From Comamonadaceae bacterium OS-4 (lineage in GTDB: Bacteria; Pseudomonadota; Gammaproteobacteria; Burkholderiales; Burkholderiaceae_C): a stretch of 64,000 nucleotides of DNA. The stretch covers positions 3,370,501 through 3,434,500 of the forward strand of contig AP026970.1 of assembly GCA_027924025.1 (NCBI GenBank), written 5' to 3'. A program made the position numbers and the translations under genes. Under the pieces are notes generated by a model, which saw nothing but the letters and a program-made list of their open reading frames with translations, had not been told where the DNA came from and ran no database searches. Position 1 is the stretch's first letter, and each line of letters opens with the position of its first letter. Below, in pieces: positions 8,153-15,848 of the stretch.

Positions 8153-9760
8153 TCACTCGCCCCAGGGCAGCATCAAAGTCAATACTGACAGCTTGGCAAA
8201 CTCCGGCTCAAACTGGTCGATGATTTTTTGCGGATCCGGGCACAGCGTGGCATCCGTCACAACACCGAACTGCACACCGCCCCCGTAACTCAAGATCGAG
8301 ACCCCCAAGCCGACGGACCCACTCTGGGGCACCCAAAACAGGTTTTCCTCGATCGTCGATCCACAGATTTTGAGCTTTTCCCTTGGTCCGGGCACATTGG
8401 TCATCACGGCCGTGGTTTTTTTGGAGAACAAGCTCAGCAAGGCATCCTGCGCCGGCTTGATCAGCAAGCCAGCTACAGCCAGCAGACCGAAGGCCAATAG
8501 CGGCTGCATGCTGCCTTTGAGGCCGCGCATGCGGGCGCGCACCTCGTACACCCGCTCAACCGGGTTATCCAGGCCGATGGGCAGCACCAAAGGCGCAAGC
8601 CCGAACTGGTTGCCCAGCTTGTAGGCATGCTCCAGCGGCCGCAAATTCACCGGCACCATCGCCCGGATTTCCTTGCCGCTCACGGCATCGCCCTGCTCAC
8701 GCAAATAGGCACCAATGGCCCCTGCCACGCAGCTCAGCAACACATCATTGATGGAGCAATTCAAGGCCTTGCCCACGGCTTTCACCTCTTCCAGTGGAAG
8801 CGGCGCACACCAGGCCACCCGCTTGGCATTGCCGGGCTGCCCCTTGAGGCGCGTGGGCGAATCGTCTGGCATCAGGGCCAATGCCGCCAAGTCGCTCACG
8901 ACCTGGTAGGCCATCTTGGCCATGTCGACCGAGCTGTGCATGCCCGACTCCATGCCCTTTTGCGGCTCCATCAGCAGAGACAGGGACTTCACCGCCCCAT
9001 CCCCGGCGGCACCCAGAGCTTTCACCGCCAGGTGGGTAAAGGGCTTTAGCAGCGCGTCGCTCAGCCACTCTTCGGCCCCATCCATCCCCTGGGCACGTGC
9101 CGCCTTGCTGCGGCGTTGGGGCGGCGGACTGCCGCCATCCACCAGAGACTGGGTCACCGAGATCAGGGCGATGCCATCTGCAATGCAGTGGTGAATCCGC
9201 ACCATCAGGGCAGAGCCGCCCTTGTAGTTCTCGACCAAATGAAACTGCCATAAGGGGCGGTCACGGTCCAAGGGCTCCATCGTCAGGGCGGCAAGGCGCT
9301 CTTGCAAAGCCTCCTGCTCCCGGCCGCGGGGTTTCTTCGTCAAGGTTTCGGTAACCACATGGCGATCGAGCAGAAAGTCGGCATCTTCGACCCAGGTCGC
9401 TCCGGCCGCGTCTTCCACCACCCGCTGCTTGAACCGGGGGTACTTGAGCAAGCGCTCTTCGACGCGCTGCTTCAGGTCCGCCAGGGGCAGGCCCGGCTTG
9501 GTCACCCACACGCCCACAATCATCATCAAGTTGGCACTAGAGTCCATGCGCAGCCAGGCGGTATCGACCTTGGACATGCGTTCACCCTGCAGGCCCAGAG
9601 TCCCCACAACGGCATCCGCCACATTTTTCTGCACGGTGCCGGCGGCTTTGCGGGCACGGCGCGTCACACTTTTGGCCACTGGGGCGACCGGTGCTACCGT
9701 TTCAGCGATCGTGCTGCGGGCCTTGCTTGCTACCTTCTTGGCAATAACTCGGGTGACCAT
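8153..9760 (-). CDS. wax ester synthase / diacylglycerol acyltransferase (WS/DGAT)
   Basis: Acyl-CoA-dependent acyltransferase that esterifies fatty alcohols or diacylglycerol. The catalytic HHxxxDG is intact at residues 190-196 (HHCIADG), and the C-terminal WS/DGAT domain shows NDVLLSCVAGAIGAYL and MTNVPGP. Canonical family members begin near RMSKVDTAW; here about 60 extra residues precede it, rich in Ala, Val, Lys and Arg and phasin-like in character, perhaps for inclusion targeting. GGAG sits 5 bases before the ATG. The likely alcohol supplier is the reductase 4 kb away and the likely acyl carrier the divergent acyl-CoA-binding protein. Confidence 0.92.
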   Translation of the reverse strand: MVTRVIAKKVASKARSTIAETVAPVAPVAKSVTRRARKAAGTVQKNVADAVVGTLGLQGERMSKVDTAWLRMDSSANLMMIVGVWVTKPGLPLADLKQRVEERLLKYPRFKQRVVEDAAGATWVEDADFLLDRHVVTETLTKKPRGREQEALQERLAALTMEPLDRDRPLWQFHLVENYKGGSALMVRIHHCIADGIALISVTQSLVDGGSPPPQRRSKAARAQGMDGAEEWLSDALLKPFTHLAVKALGAAGDGAVKSLSLLMEPQKGMESGMHSSVDMAKMAYQVVSDLAALALMPDDSPTRLKGQPGNAKRVAWCAPLPLEEVKAVGKALNCSINDVLLSCVAGAIGAYLREQGDAVSGKEIRAMVPVNLRPLEHAYKLGNQFGLAPLVLPIGLDNPVERVYEVRARMRGLKGSMQPLLAFGLLAVAGLLIKPAQDALLSLFSKKTTAVMTNVPGPREKLKICGSTIEENLFWVPQSGSVGLGVSILSYGGGVQFGVVTDATLCPDPQKIIDQFEPEFAKLSVLTLMLPWGE

Positions 9761-9894
9761 GGTTTCTCCGGACAGAACACGTGTGGGGGAAGCTGCCTAT
9801 TCTGGGGGTAAAACGCCGCTTAAGATACGGGTCAAGCACCTGCATGCATCGGGTGTTCCCCTAGTTTCTTGCATCTCACCGAACGGAGAAAACC

Positions 9895-10149
9895 ATGGCC
9901 GATTTGAAAGCCGCTTTTGAAGCCGCTGTTGTCAATTCCAAAAACTTGAGCGAGCGCCCTGACAACGGCACGCTCTTGAAAATCTACGCGCTTTACAAGC
10001 AAGCAACTGCCGGTGACAACACCGAAAAGAAACCCGGTTTCGCCGACATGGTGGGACGCGCCAAGTGGGATGCCTGGAATGGATTCAAAGGCATCAGCAA
10101 CGATGACGCCATGCAGCAGTACATCGACTTGATCGAATCTTTGAGCTAA
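9895..10149 (+). CDS. acyl-CoA-binding protein (ACBP)
   Basis: An 84-residue four-helix protein that sequesters and ferries long-chain acyl-CoA in the cytoplasm. The ACBP signature is plain: LLKIYALYKQATAGD followed by KWDAWNGFKGIS, including the Tyr, Lys and Trp residues that clasp CoA. GGAG lies before the ATG. ACBPs are sporadic in bacteria. Its position, divergent from WS/DGAT and near the acyl-CoA reductase, makes a substrate-delivery role attractive. A terminator embedded in a repeat copy follows. Confidence 0.95.
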   Translation: MADLKAAFEAAVVNSKNLSERPDNGTLLKIYALYKQATAGDNTEKKPGFADMVGRAKWDAWNGFKGISNDDAMQQYIDLIESLS

Positions 10150-10203
10150 ATCAGCCTGTAGCGCCCGCAGAATATGCGGGTACTGCTATCAAAAAAGTAG
10201 CAC
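10147..10203 (+). repeat. dispersed ~55-base repeat copy
   Basis: Begins in the ACBP stop codon and shares the elements GCCTGTAGCGC, AATATGCG and the tail AGTAGCA with the other copies. Its end forms the left arm of the terminator below. Confidence 0.75.
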
Positions 10204-10220
10204 TTGCGCTACTTTTTTTT
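10191..10220 (+). terminator. intrinsic terminator of the ACBP gene, overlapping the opposing gene end
   Basis: The stem GTAGC/GCTAC, extended by A-T pairs, is followed by a run of eight T. The T-run also encodes the final lysines of the oppositely oriented PHA-system protein. Confidence 0.8.
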
Positions 10221-10556
10221 CGCCACCGCTTTGGTGGCTGCCTTGGTCGCTGCTTTCGTGGCAGCTTTGGGTGTGAGCAGTTGATCGAGATTTTTGACAA
10301 TCTCGCCTTCAATCTTGTCTTTGAAAGCACCGAGCAAAAAGCCCAGCTTGGCGCTGAGTTCAAACTGGGATGCACTCACCTGCAGCATGCCGCTCACGCC
10401 TGAGCGTTTGAAGATCACTTCATCCAAGCCGTCGCCCTCCACATAGGTGCACTCCATGTCGAACTGTTGCTCGGCCTGTTCCGCCCATTCAAAGGCAATC
10501 TTGCGGGCAGCCGCAAAGCCCAGGCTGTGTTCGCGCAATATGTGTATGTCCGCCAC
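10209..10556 (-). CDS. polyhydroxyalkanoate-system protein (PHA_gran_rgn family)
   Basis: A 115-residue protein of the family annotated as putative PHA-system proteins, often beside phasins. Residues 1-90 carry the conserved LREHSLGFAAARKIAFEWAE start and a beta-rich body; the tail is a short Lys/Ala repeat (AATKAATKAA type) ending in KKK. The start is a GTG 5 bases after AGGAG; longer in-frame versions upstream lack this site. The tail is basic like the phasin tail, which suggests contact with DNA or an acidic granule surface. Function in the family is not firmly established. Confidence 0.82.
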   Translation of the reverse strand: MADIHILREHSLGFAAARKIAFEWAEQAEQQFDMECTYVEGDGLDEVIFKRSGVSGMLQVSASQFELSAKLGFLLGAFKDKIEGEIVKNLDQLLTPKAATKAATKAATKAVAKKK

Positions 10557-10633
10557 GGATGCTCCTCTTGTCAGTATGCTGTAGTTGCTGCAATCGCAGT
10601 CCACCACATCATAGAACTACTGCGGACCCTGCC

Positions 10634-10966
10634 ATGCTCTACAAATTCAAATCTAAAGTAGCCAGCGACGTCATCATGCTGGAACCCAATGGCCGCCAAA
10701 TTCTGACCCTCTGGGGTCGCACAGGTGAAGACAGTCTGCGCAAGGGGATTTTGCTCGCCGCGGACATGCCTGCGGCCATCAGCGCCGTCGAAGAGGCCAT
10801 TGCCAAAGAAGAGGCTCACCGCATTCAGGCGGCACTCGAAGCGCAAGAAAGAGGGGAAGAAGCCGCAACACCGGAGGGTGTGAGTTTGCGTCAGCGGGCC
10901 ACACCCTTGCTGGATATGGCCCGCCGCTGCCTGGCGGCAGGCAAAGACATTACTTGGGGCGTTTGA
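10634..10966 (+). CDS. DUF1840 family protein
   Basis: A 110-residue cytoplasmic protein starting MLYKFKSKVASDVIMLEPNG, with a conserved small N-terminal domain and a helical C-terminus. This matches the DUF1840 family common in betaproteobacteria; no function is known. The start is the ATG shortly after a CGGA stretch; upstream in-frame codons are cysteine-rich noise. It is divergent from the PHA-system gene and convergent with the Bug receptor gene, and its stop lies in a terminator-like inverted repeat. Confidence 0.85.
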   Translation: MLYKFKSKVASDVIMLEPNGRQILTLWGRTGEDSLRKGILLAADMPAAISAVEEAIAKEEAHRIQAALEAQERGEEAATPEGVSLRQRATPLLDMARRCLAAGKDITWGV

Positions 10967-10987
10967 CCCTGCGACTGAGTCAAACGC
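10959..10987. terminator. bidirectional terminator between convergent genes
   Basis: The arms GCGTTTGAC/GTCAAACGC are 9 bases long with an 11-base loop. The left arm contains the DUF1840 stop codon and the structure precedes the stop of the opposing Bug gene. Confidence 0.6.
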
Positions 10988-11002
10988 GCCCGTGCGAGCC
11001 GC

Positions 11003-11974
11003 TTAGTCGGCGTAAACGCCAGCGGCCTTGATGATCGGTGTCCACTTGGCGATTTCAGCCGCCACAAACTTCTTGTGCTCAGCGGGTTCAACACGCTTGT
11101 CAGTCACCACCACCGCACCCAGCGCTTCTTGCTTTTTGATGAATTCCGGGTCTTTCAACGCGGCCTTCAGTGCAGCGTTCAGCTTGGTCTGAATATCAGC
11201 AGGTGTGCCTTTGGGGGCATACAAGCCGTGCCAGATCGTCACTTCAAAGTTGCTCAAGCCTTGGCTTTGCAAGGTGGGCAGTGCCTTGAGGGCTGCTGTC
11301 GTGAGGGGCTTGGCGGTGGTCACTGCATAAGCAGTCACTTTTTTGCCTTCAATTTGCGCAGAGGTGTTGGTGGTCTGGTCGCACATCAGATCAATCTGGC
11401 CACCAATCAGGTCGGTCATGGCCGGTGCGGTGCCTTTGTAAGGCACGGTGGTCATGTCCACTTTGAGGGCGTTCTGGAACAGCAGGCCGCACAGGTGAGA
11501 GGCGGAGCCGACACCGGCGTTACCCAGGTTGATTTTGCCGACGTTCTGGCCAATCCAAGTGGTCAACTCTTTGTAGGTCTTGGCAGGCATGTCGGGCTTG
11601 CCGATCAGGGTCATGGGCACGTCATTGATCATGCCGAGGTACTCAAAGTCAGACTCGACCTTAAAGGGCATGTTACGCAGCAAACCAGGCATGGTGCCCA
11701 TTGCAATGTGGTTCAGCAGCAAGGTGTAGCCATCCGGGGCTGCCTTGGCCACTTTGCTGGTGCCGATGGAGCTTCCGGCGCCTGCGGAGTTGTCGATGAT
11801 GATGCTGACGTCACCCAGCTGCTTGCGCAGCGATTCGCTCAGGTCACGTGCCACGCGATCGGTAGGACCACCTGCCGCAAACGGCACCACGATGGTGATG
11901 GGCTTGGAAGGGTACGCCTGTGCGAAAGCAGATACGGACAGCATGGCGGCGGTTGCAACGAGTAATTTTTTCAT
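11003..11974 (-). CDS. Bug/TctC-family periplasmic substrate-binding protein
   Basis: Receptor of the tripartite tricarboxylate transporter type. It has a Sec signal peptide of about 19 residues ending FAQA, then YPSKPITIVVPFAAGGPTD, the diagnostic Bug N-terminus, and the later PDGYTLL and PYKGTAPAMTDL motifs. At 323 residues it is full length. AGGAG precedes the ATG. No TctA/TctB membrane genes are adjacent, as is usual for the expanded Bug families of Comamonadaceae. The ligand is unknown; carboxylates are typical. Confidence 0.93.
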   Translation of the reverse strand: MKKLLVATAAMLSVSAFAQAYPSKPITIVVPFAAGGPTDRVARDLSESLRKQLGDVSIIIDNSAGAGSSIGTSKVAKAAPDGYTLLLNHIAMGTMPGLLRNMPFKVESDFEYLGMINDVPMTLIGKPDMPAKTYKELTTWIGQNVGKINLGNAGVGSASHLCGLLFQNALKVDMTTVPYKGTAPAMTDLIGGQIDLMCDQTTNTSAQIEGKKVTAYAVTTAKPLTTAALKALPTLQSQGLSNFEVTIWHGLYAPKGTPADIQTKLNAALKAALKDPEFIKKQEALGAVVVTDKRVEPAEHKKFVAAEIAKWTPIIKAAGVYAD

Positions 11975-12171
11975 CGGTTTGTCTCCTGTTGTGGAATCTC
12001 AGTTTAGCGCGCACTGTTGCGCACTGTCATGCGGGAAGCACTCAATTCACGGGGTCTTTGAAAGAACCTTCGGATTTGCCGGACCCAATTTAGCGGGACT
12101 TGAAAAACCTTGTAACTGTGGTGTTCAACAGCTCGGGAAAACCCTCGGTACAGGCGTCGCTTCCGCAAGCG

Positions 12172-13425
12172 TTACTGGTAGGTGCGGGCGTCTTCGATCA
12201 CTTTGCCGTCGTTGGCGAGGCTTCCGGGACTCACGAGGCTGACATCTCCCCGCAGCTTGGTGACATCCCGGACCGCGTCTGCCACGCGCTGTACCAGACC
12301 CTCGTGCGAGCCGTCAACTTCAAGCATCAAGGTCATCCGGTCATTGGCCATTTCACCGCTGACCACCAGGCGGGCTTTGCGAACCTCTGGGAAACGCTTG
12401 GCCACTTCGTCAATCTGTTTGGGGTGCACGAACATGCCACGCACTTTGGTGGTCTGGTCCGCACGCCCCATCCACCCTTTGATCCGGGTGTTGGTGCGCC
12501 CCGTCGGGCATGGGCCACTCAGCACAGCAGACAAATCGCCGGTGCCAAACCGGATCAGGGGGTAATCCGGGTTCAGGCTGGTCACCACCAACTCACCCAC
12601 TTCGCCTTCCGGCACCGGGTCACCGGTGCCGGGGCGGACGATCTCCACAATCACCTGCTCATCCAGCACCAAGCCTTCGCGGGCACGGGTCTCATACGCA
12701 ATCAGGCCCAGGTCTGCAGTGGCATAGCACTGATAACCATCGACGCCATGGGCCGTAAACCAGTCGCGCAACGACGGCGGATAGGCCTCACCACCAAACA
12801 TGGCTTTGGTCACGCTGGGGAGTGCCACCCCCATTTCCAGCGCTTTTTCCAGAATGATTTTCAAAAAGCTGGGGGTACCGATATAGCCGGCGGGCTGCAG
12901 CTCGGCCATGGCCTGCACTTGCTGCTCGGTCTGGCCCGTGCCCCCAGGGAACACGGTGCACCCCAAAGCGTGCGCACCGGTTTCCATCATGGAGCCGGCA
13001 GGCACAAAGTGGTAACTGAAGCTGTTGTGGATCAACTCGCCGGGGCGAAAGCCCGCTGCATAGATGGCGCGTGCCATCCGCCAGTAGTCAGGTGCGGTGC
13101 CTTCGGGCTCATAAATCGGACCCGGGCTGGCAAACACCCGGCGCATGGCGGCACCAAACCCAAGGGTACTGAAGCCACCGAACACATTGTCCCCCTGCGC
13201 TCGTGCCGATTGCTGCAGCGCTTGCAGCTCGGACTTGCGTGTGACCGGCAAGCGCGCCAGCGCCTCGAGGTTCACGATGGTGCTGGCATCCACCCCTTGC
13301 AAAAGCGCCGCAAATGCAGGGCTGTGCTGCTGCGCGTGGGCCACTTGCCGGGGCAGCGCTGCCATGTGGGCCGCATGGCGCTCGGCCTGCGAACGGGTTT
13401 CGAGGGCGTCGTAGGCAGGGGTCAT
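12172..13425 (-). CDS. phenylacetate-CoA-ligase-like adenylate-forming enzyme
   Basis: AMP-forming acyl-CoA ligase of the PaaK family, about 418 residues. Motifs include GTAPDYWRMARAIYAAGFRP, the aryl-site region FGGEAYPPSLRDWF, YATADLGLIAYE and RFGTGDLSA, then the C-terminal hinge GRADQTTKVRGMFV. The ATG follows GGAG at 5 bases. It is the last gene of the LIV-transporter operon whose first gene is another acyl-CoA ligase, so imported acid is probably activated on entry. A normal PaaK phosphate-loop (SSGTTG type) is not obvious; the corresponding region reads differently, which may mark a divergent subfamily. The substrate is unknown. Confidence 0.83.
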   Translation of the reverse strand: MTPAYDALETRSQAERHAAHMAALPRQVAHAQQHSPAFAALLQGVDASTIVNLEALARLPVTRKSELQALQQSARAQGDNVFGGFSTLGFGAAMRRVFASPGPIYEPEGTAPDYWRMARAIYAAGFRPGELIHNSFSYHFVPAGSMMETGAHALGCTVFPGGTGQTEQQVQAMAELQPAGYIGTPSFLKIILEKALEMGVALPSVTKAMFGGEAYPPSLRDWFTAHGVDGYQCYATADLGLIAYETRAREGLVLDEQVIVEIVRPGTGDPVPEGEVGELVVTSLNPDYPLIRFGTGDLSAVLSGPCPTGRTNTRIKGWMGRADQTTKVRGMFVHPKQIDEVAKRFPEVRKARLVVSGEMANDRMTLMLEVDGSHEGLVQRVADAVRDVTKLRGDVSLVSPGSLANDGKVIEDARTYQ

Positions 13426-13441
13426 AAGCACTCCGTCGGCA

Positions 13442-13500
13442 TTTTTGCTATTGAATCAGTAGCTGCTCGCGCATATTCCATCAGCGCCAGCAGCCTATTT
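13442..13500 (-). repeat. dispersed ~55-base repeat copy (reverse orientation)
   Basis: On the minus strand it shares GGCGCTGATGGAATATGCGC and then GAGCAGCTACTGATTCAATA with the copy at 46.2 kb. It fills the gap between livF and the ligase gene inside an operon. Confidence 0.85.
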
Positions 13501-13510
13501 CTTATAAGTT

Positions 13511-14320
13511 TCAGGCCAGCCAACGCTTGCGGCGTTTGTAGCTCTTGACATCTTTGAAGCTCTTGCGCTCGCCGCCGCCCACCCCGAGGTAGAACTCTTT
13601 GACGTCTTCGTTGCTGCGCAGATCAGCGGCCGCGCCGTCCATCACCACCCGGCCGCTTTCCATGATGTAGCCGTAATCGGCGTACTTCAGGGCCATGTTG
13701 GTGTTTTGCTCGGCCAACAAAAATGTGACCTTCTCTTTGGCGTTGAGGTCTTTCACGATCTCGAACACTTCTTCCACGATCTGCGGCGCCAAGCCCATCG
13801 AAGGCTCATCCAGCAGCACCATGCTGGGGTTAGCCATCAGCGCGCGGCCAATGGCGCACATCTGCTGCTCACCGCCCGAGGTATAGGCCGCCTGGCTGGT
13901 GCGGCGGGTCTTGAGGCGGGGGAAGTAGTTGTAGACCTTTTCGAGGTTGGCCGCCACCTCAGCCTTGCTCTTGCGGGTGTAACCACCGGTGAGCAGGTTT
14001 TCTTCAATGGTCAGGTGGGCAAAACAGTGCCGCCCCTCCATGACCTGCACCACACCGCGCTGCACCAGGTCGGCAGGACTCAGGTTTTCAATACGCTCAC
14101 CGCGCAGCTCGATACTGCCTTTGGTGACCGCACCACGCTCACCCGCCAGCAGGTTGGAGACGGCACGCAGCGTCGTGGTTTTGCCCGCCCCATTTCCCCC
14201 GAGGATGGCCACGATGCCGCCTTCGGGCACCTGAAGGGACACCCCCTTGAGCACCAGAATGACGTGGTTGTAAATGACCTCGATGCCATTCACGTTGAGA
14301 ACGATGTTTTTCGGTTCCAT
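13511..14320 (-). CDS. LIV-type ABC transporter ATP-binding protein (LivF-like)
   Basis: One of two ATPases of a hydrophobic/aromatic-acid importer. Walker A is GGNGAGKTT, the signature region TSGGEQQMCAIGRAL, Walker B MVLLDEPSMGLAP, and the H-loop region LLAEQN. At 269 residues it exceeds the usual LivF length of about 235 because of a basic C-terminal tail (FKDVKSYKRRKRWLA). AAAGG precedes the ATG. It follows the binding-protein gene across an intergenic region rich in hairpins. Confidence 0.93.
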   Translation of the reverse strand: MEPKNIVLNVNGIEVIYNHVILVLKGVSLQVPEGGIVAILGGNGAGKTTTLRAVSNLLAGERGAVTKGSIELRGERIENLSPADLVQRGVVQVMEGRHCFAHLTIEENLLTGGYTRKSKAEVAANLEKVYNYFPRLKTRRTSQAAYTSGGEQQMCAIGRALMANPSMVLLDEPSMGLAPQIVEEVFEIVKDLNAKEKVTFLLAEQNTNMALKYADYGYIMESGRVVMDGAAADLRSNEDVKEFYLGVGGGERKSFKDVKSYKRRKRWLA

Positions 14321-14333
14321 AGGTTTGCCTTTA

Positions 14334-14479
14334 CCAATCGACAGACCTGCGCAGCAAGCCTGTCGATTGGCGGCCCGTCAGGGCCGCTTCCCCTCCCGCT
14401 CGGCGGGAGGGGTTGGGGCGGGTGCAGTCAGGACAGCAAAACTGCCGTCTTGATCTGCACGGCAGATCAAGACTGGCAG
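14334..14479 (-). repeat. three successive hairpins between binding-protein and LivF genes
   Basis: Reading leftward: arms of 17/18 bases at 14442-14458 and 14462-14479 that include the binding-protein stop; perfect 10-base arms CCCCTCCCGC/GCGGGAGGGG at 14390-14412; and perfect 11-base arms CCAATCGACAG/CTGTCGATTGG at 14334-14344 and 14360-14370. No U-tract follows, so RNA stabilisation or partial termination is likelier than full termination. Confidence 0.75.
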
Positions 14480-15786
14480 TCCGCAGGCGTGCGTGGCGTC
14501 AGCTTCTTCTCGGCCGCGTATTTGGCAGCGGTGGTCTTGACCAATGGCTTGATGATCTGTTCATCACCTTGCAACCAGTCCGAGGTGAACTGCCATGCCT
14601 TGCCGTCCCAGGTGTGGATACGGGCCCACGAAGCGCCCATGTGGTCAACACACGATGTGCTGATGGGGCGCATTACACCGGCAAAGCCCAAGGCGTCCAG
14701 CTTGGTTTGGGTCAGGTTCAGGTTTTCCAGGCCCCAACGCACTTGTTCGCCAGTCATGACCTTGCCCTTGCCGAAACGGTCTTGCGCTGAACGCACACCT
14801 TCGATCGCCAGCATCGCGCTCATGGCACCGCGCATATAGAGCACTTGGCCGACTTCTTCCTTCGGTCCTGTACCTTGGCCCTTGCCGTGCACCATGGCCA
14901 TGACGTCTTTCACCAACTTGGAGTTGGGTTCAGCACCGTGCTGCATGGTCACCGCGTTGTAGCCCTTGGCGCCGTCAGCCACGTCCTTCACATCGGGTTC
15001 TGCACCCGCCCACCAGACGCCATACATCTTCTCGCGGGGATAGCCAGTGGCTTGCGCTTCTTTGATGGCGGTGGAATTCATCACACCCCAGCCCCACAAG
15101 ACCACGTAATCAGGACGGTTCTGGCGCACTTGCAGCCAGGTGGCCTTTTGCTCGACGCCGGGCGCGGTCACCGGTAGCAAGGTCAGGTTGAAGCCGTGCA
15201 TCGCTGCGCGCTCCTGCAGCAAAGGAATCGGCTCCTTTCCGAACGGGCTGTCGTGGTACACCAGCGAAATCTTTTTACCCTTGAGTTTGTCGAAGCCGCC
15301 TTCTTTTTTGGCAATCGCCTGCATGATGGCGTCCGCCGCCACCCAGTAGGTGCCGGCAATCGGGAAGTTCCACTTGAAAACTGTCCCATCCGCGCTCTCG
15401 CTCCGGCCGTAGCCCACAGTCACCACCGGAATTTTGTCCGCAGGTGCTTTTTCAGTGATCGCAAAAGTGGCACCGGTAGACAGGGGCTGCACAAACGAAG
15501 CGCCCTTGCTCTTCAGGCGCTCGTAGCATTCCACGCTGCGGGCGGTGTCGTAACCGGTTTCACACTCTTCAAAGCTGAACTTCACACCATTGATGCCGCC
15601 GCGGGCATTGGTGAGCTTGATGTAGTCCACATAGCCGTTGGCCCATGGCACGCCGTTGGGCGCGTAAGGCCCGGTTCGGTAAGACAACACCGGAATGAAT
15701 TGCTCTTTGGCCTGGGCCATGGCCTGACCGGACGCCAGCCCAGAGGCCAGCACAACGGTAGCGAGTACGAGTTTAGAAAGCTTCAT
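14467..15786 (-). CDS. LIV-type ABC transporter substrate-binding protein
   Basis: Periplasmic receptor of 439 residues. The signal peptide is residues 1-24 (KLSKLVLATVVLASGLASG, then AMAQA). The body is a type-I periplasmic fold (Peripla_BP_6), with TGPYAPNGVPWANGYVDYIK and EECETGYDTARSVECYERL near the N-terminus. AGGAG lies 6 bases before the ATG; the longer in-frame ORF upstream lacks support. This subfamily occurs with acyl-CoA ligases, as here, suggesting an aromatic or fatty-acid ligand rather than leucine. The ligand is inferred only from context. Confidence 0.92.
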   Translation of the reverse strand: MKLSKLVLATVVLASGLASGQAMAQAKEQFIPVLSYRTGPYAPNGVPWANGYVDYIKLTNARGGINGVKFSFEECETGYDTARSVECYERLKSKGASFVQPLSTGATFAITEKAPADKIPVVTVGYGRSESADGTVFKWNFPIAGTYWVAADAIMQAIAKKEGGFDKLKGKKISLVYHDSPFGKEPIPLLQERAAMHGFNLTLLPVTAPGVEQKATWLQVRQNRPDYVVLWGWGVMNSTAIKEAQATGYPREKMYGVWWAGAEPDVKDVADGAKGYNAVTMQHGAEPNSKLVKDVMAMVHGKGQGTGPKEEVGQVLYMRGAMSAMLAIEGVRSAQDRFGKGKVMTGEQVRWGLENLNLTQTKLDALGFAGVMRPISTSCVDHMGASWARIHTWDGKAWQFTSDWLQGDEQIIKPLVKTTAAKYAAEKKLTPRTPADCQS

Positions 15787-15848
15787 TTGTCTCTCCTGTT
15801 GATGGTTGTTGAAGCACGGGGAAAACATGGAACAAGGCGCACCCACAC

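Noticed and set aside
12150..12175. Hairpin CGCTT-CCGC-AAGCG overlapping the PaaK-like stop
   Set aside because: A short stem without a U-tract; not convincing as a terminator.
12100..13548. 482-codon plus-strand frame opposite the PaaK-like ligase
   Set aside because: The minus-strand ligase has clear motifs and a ribosome site; the plus frame has neither.
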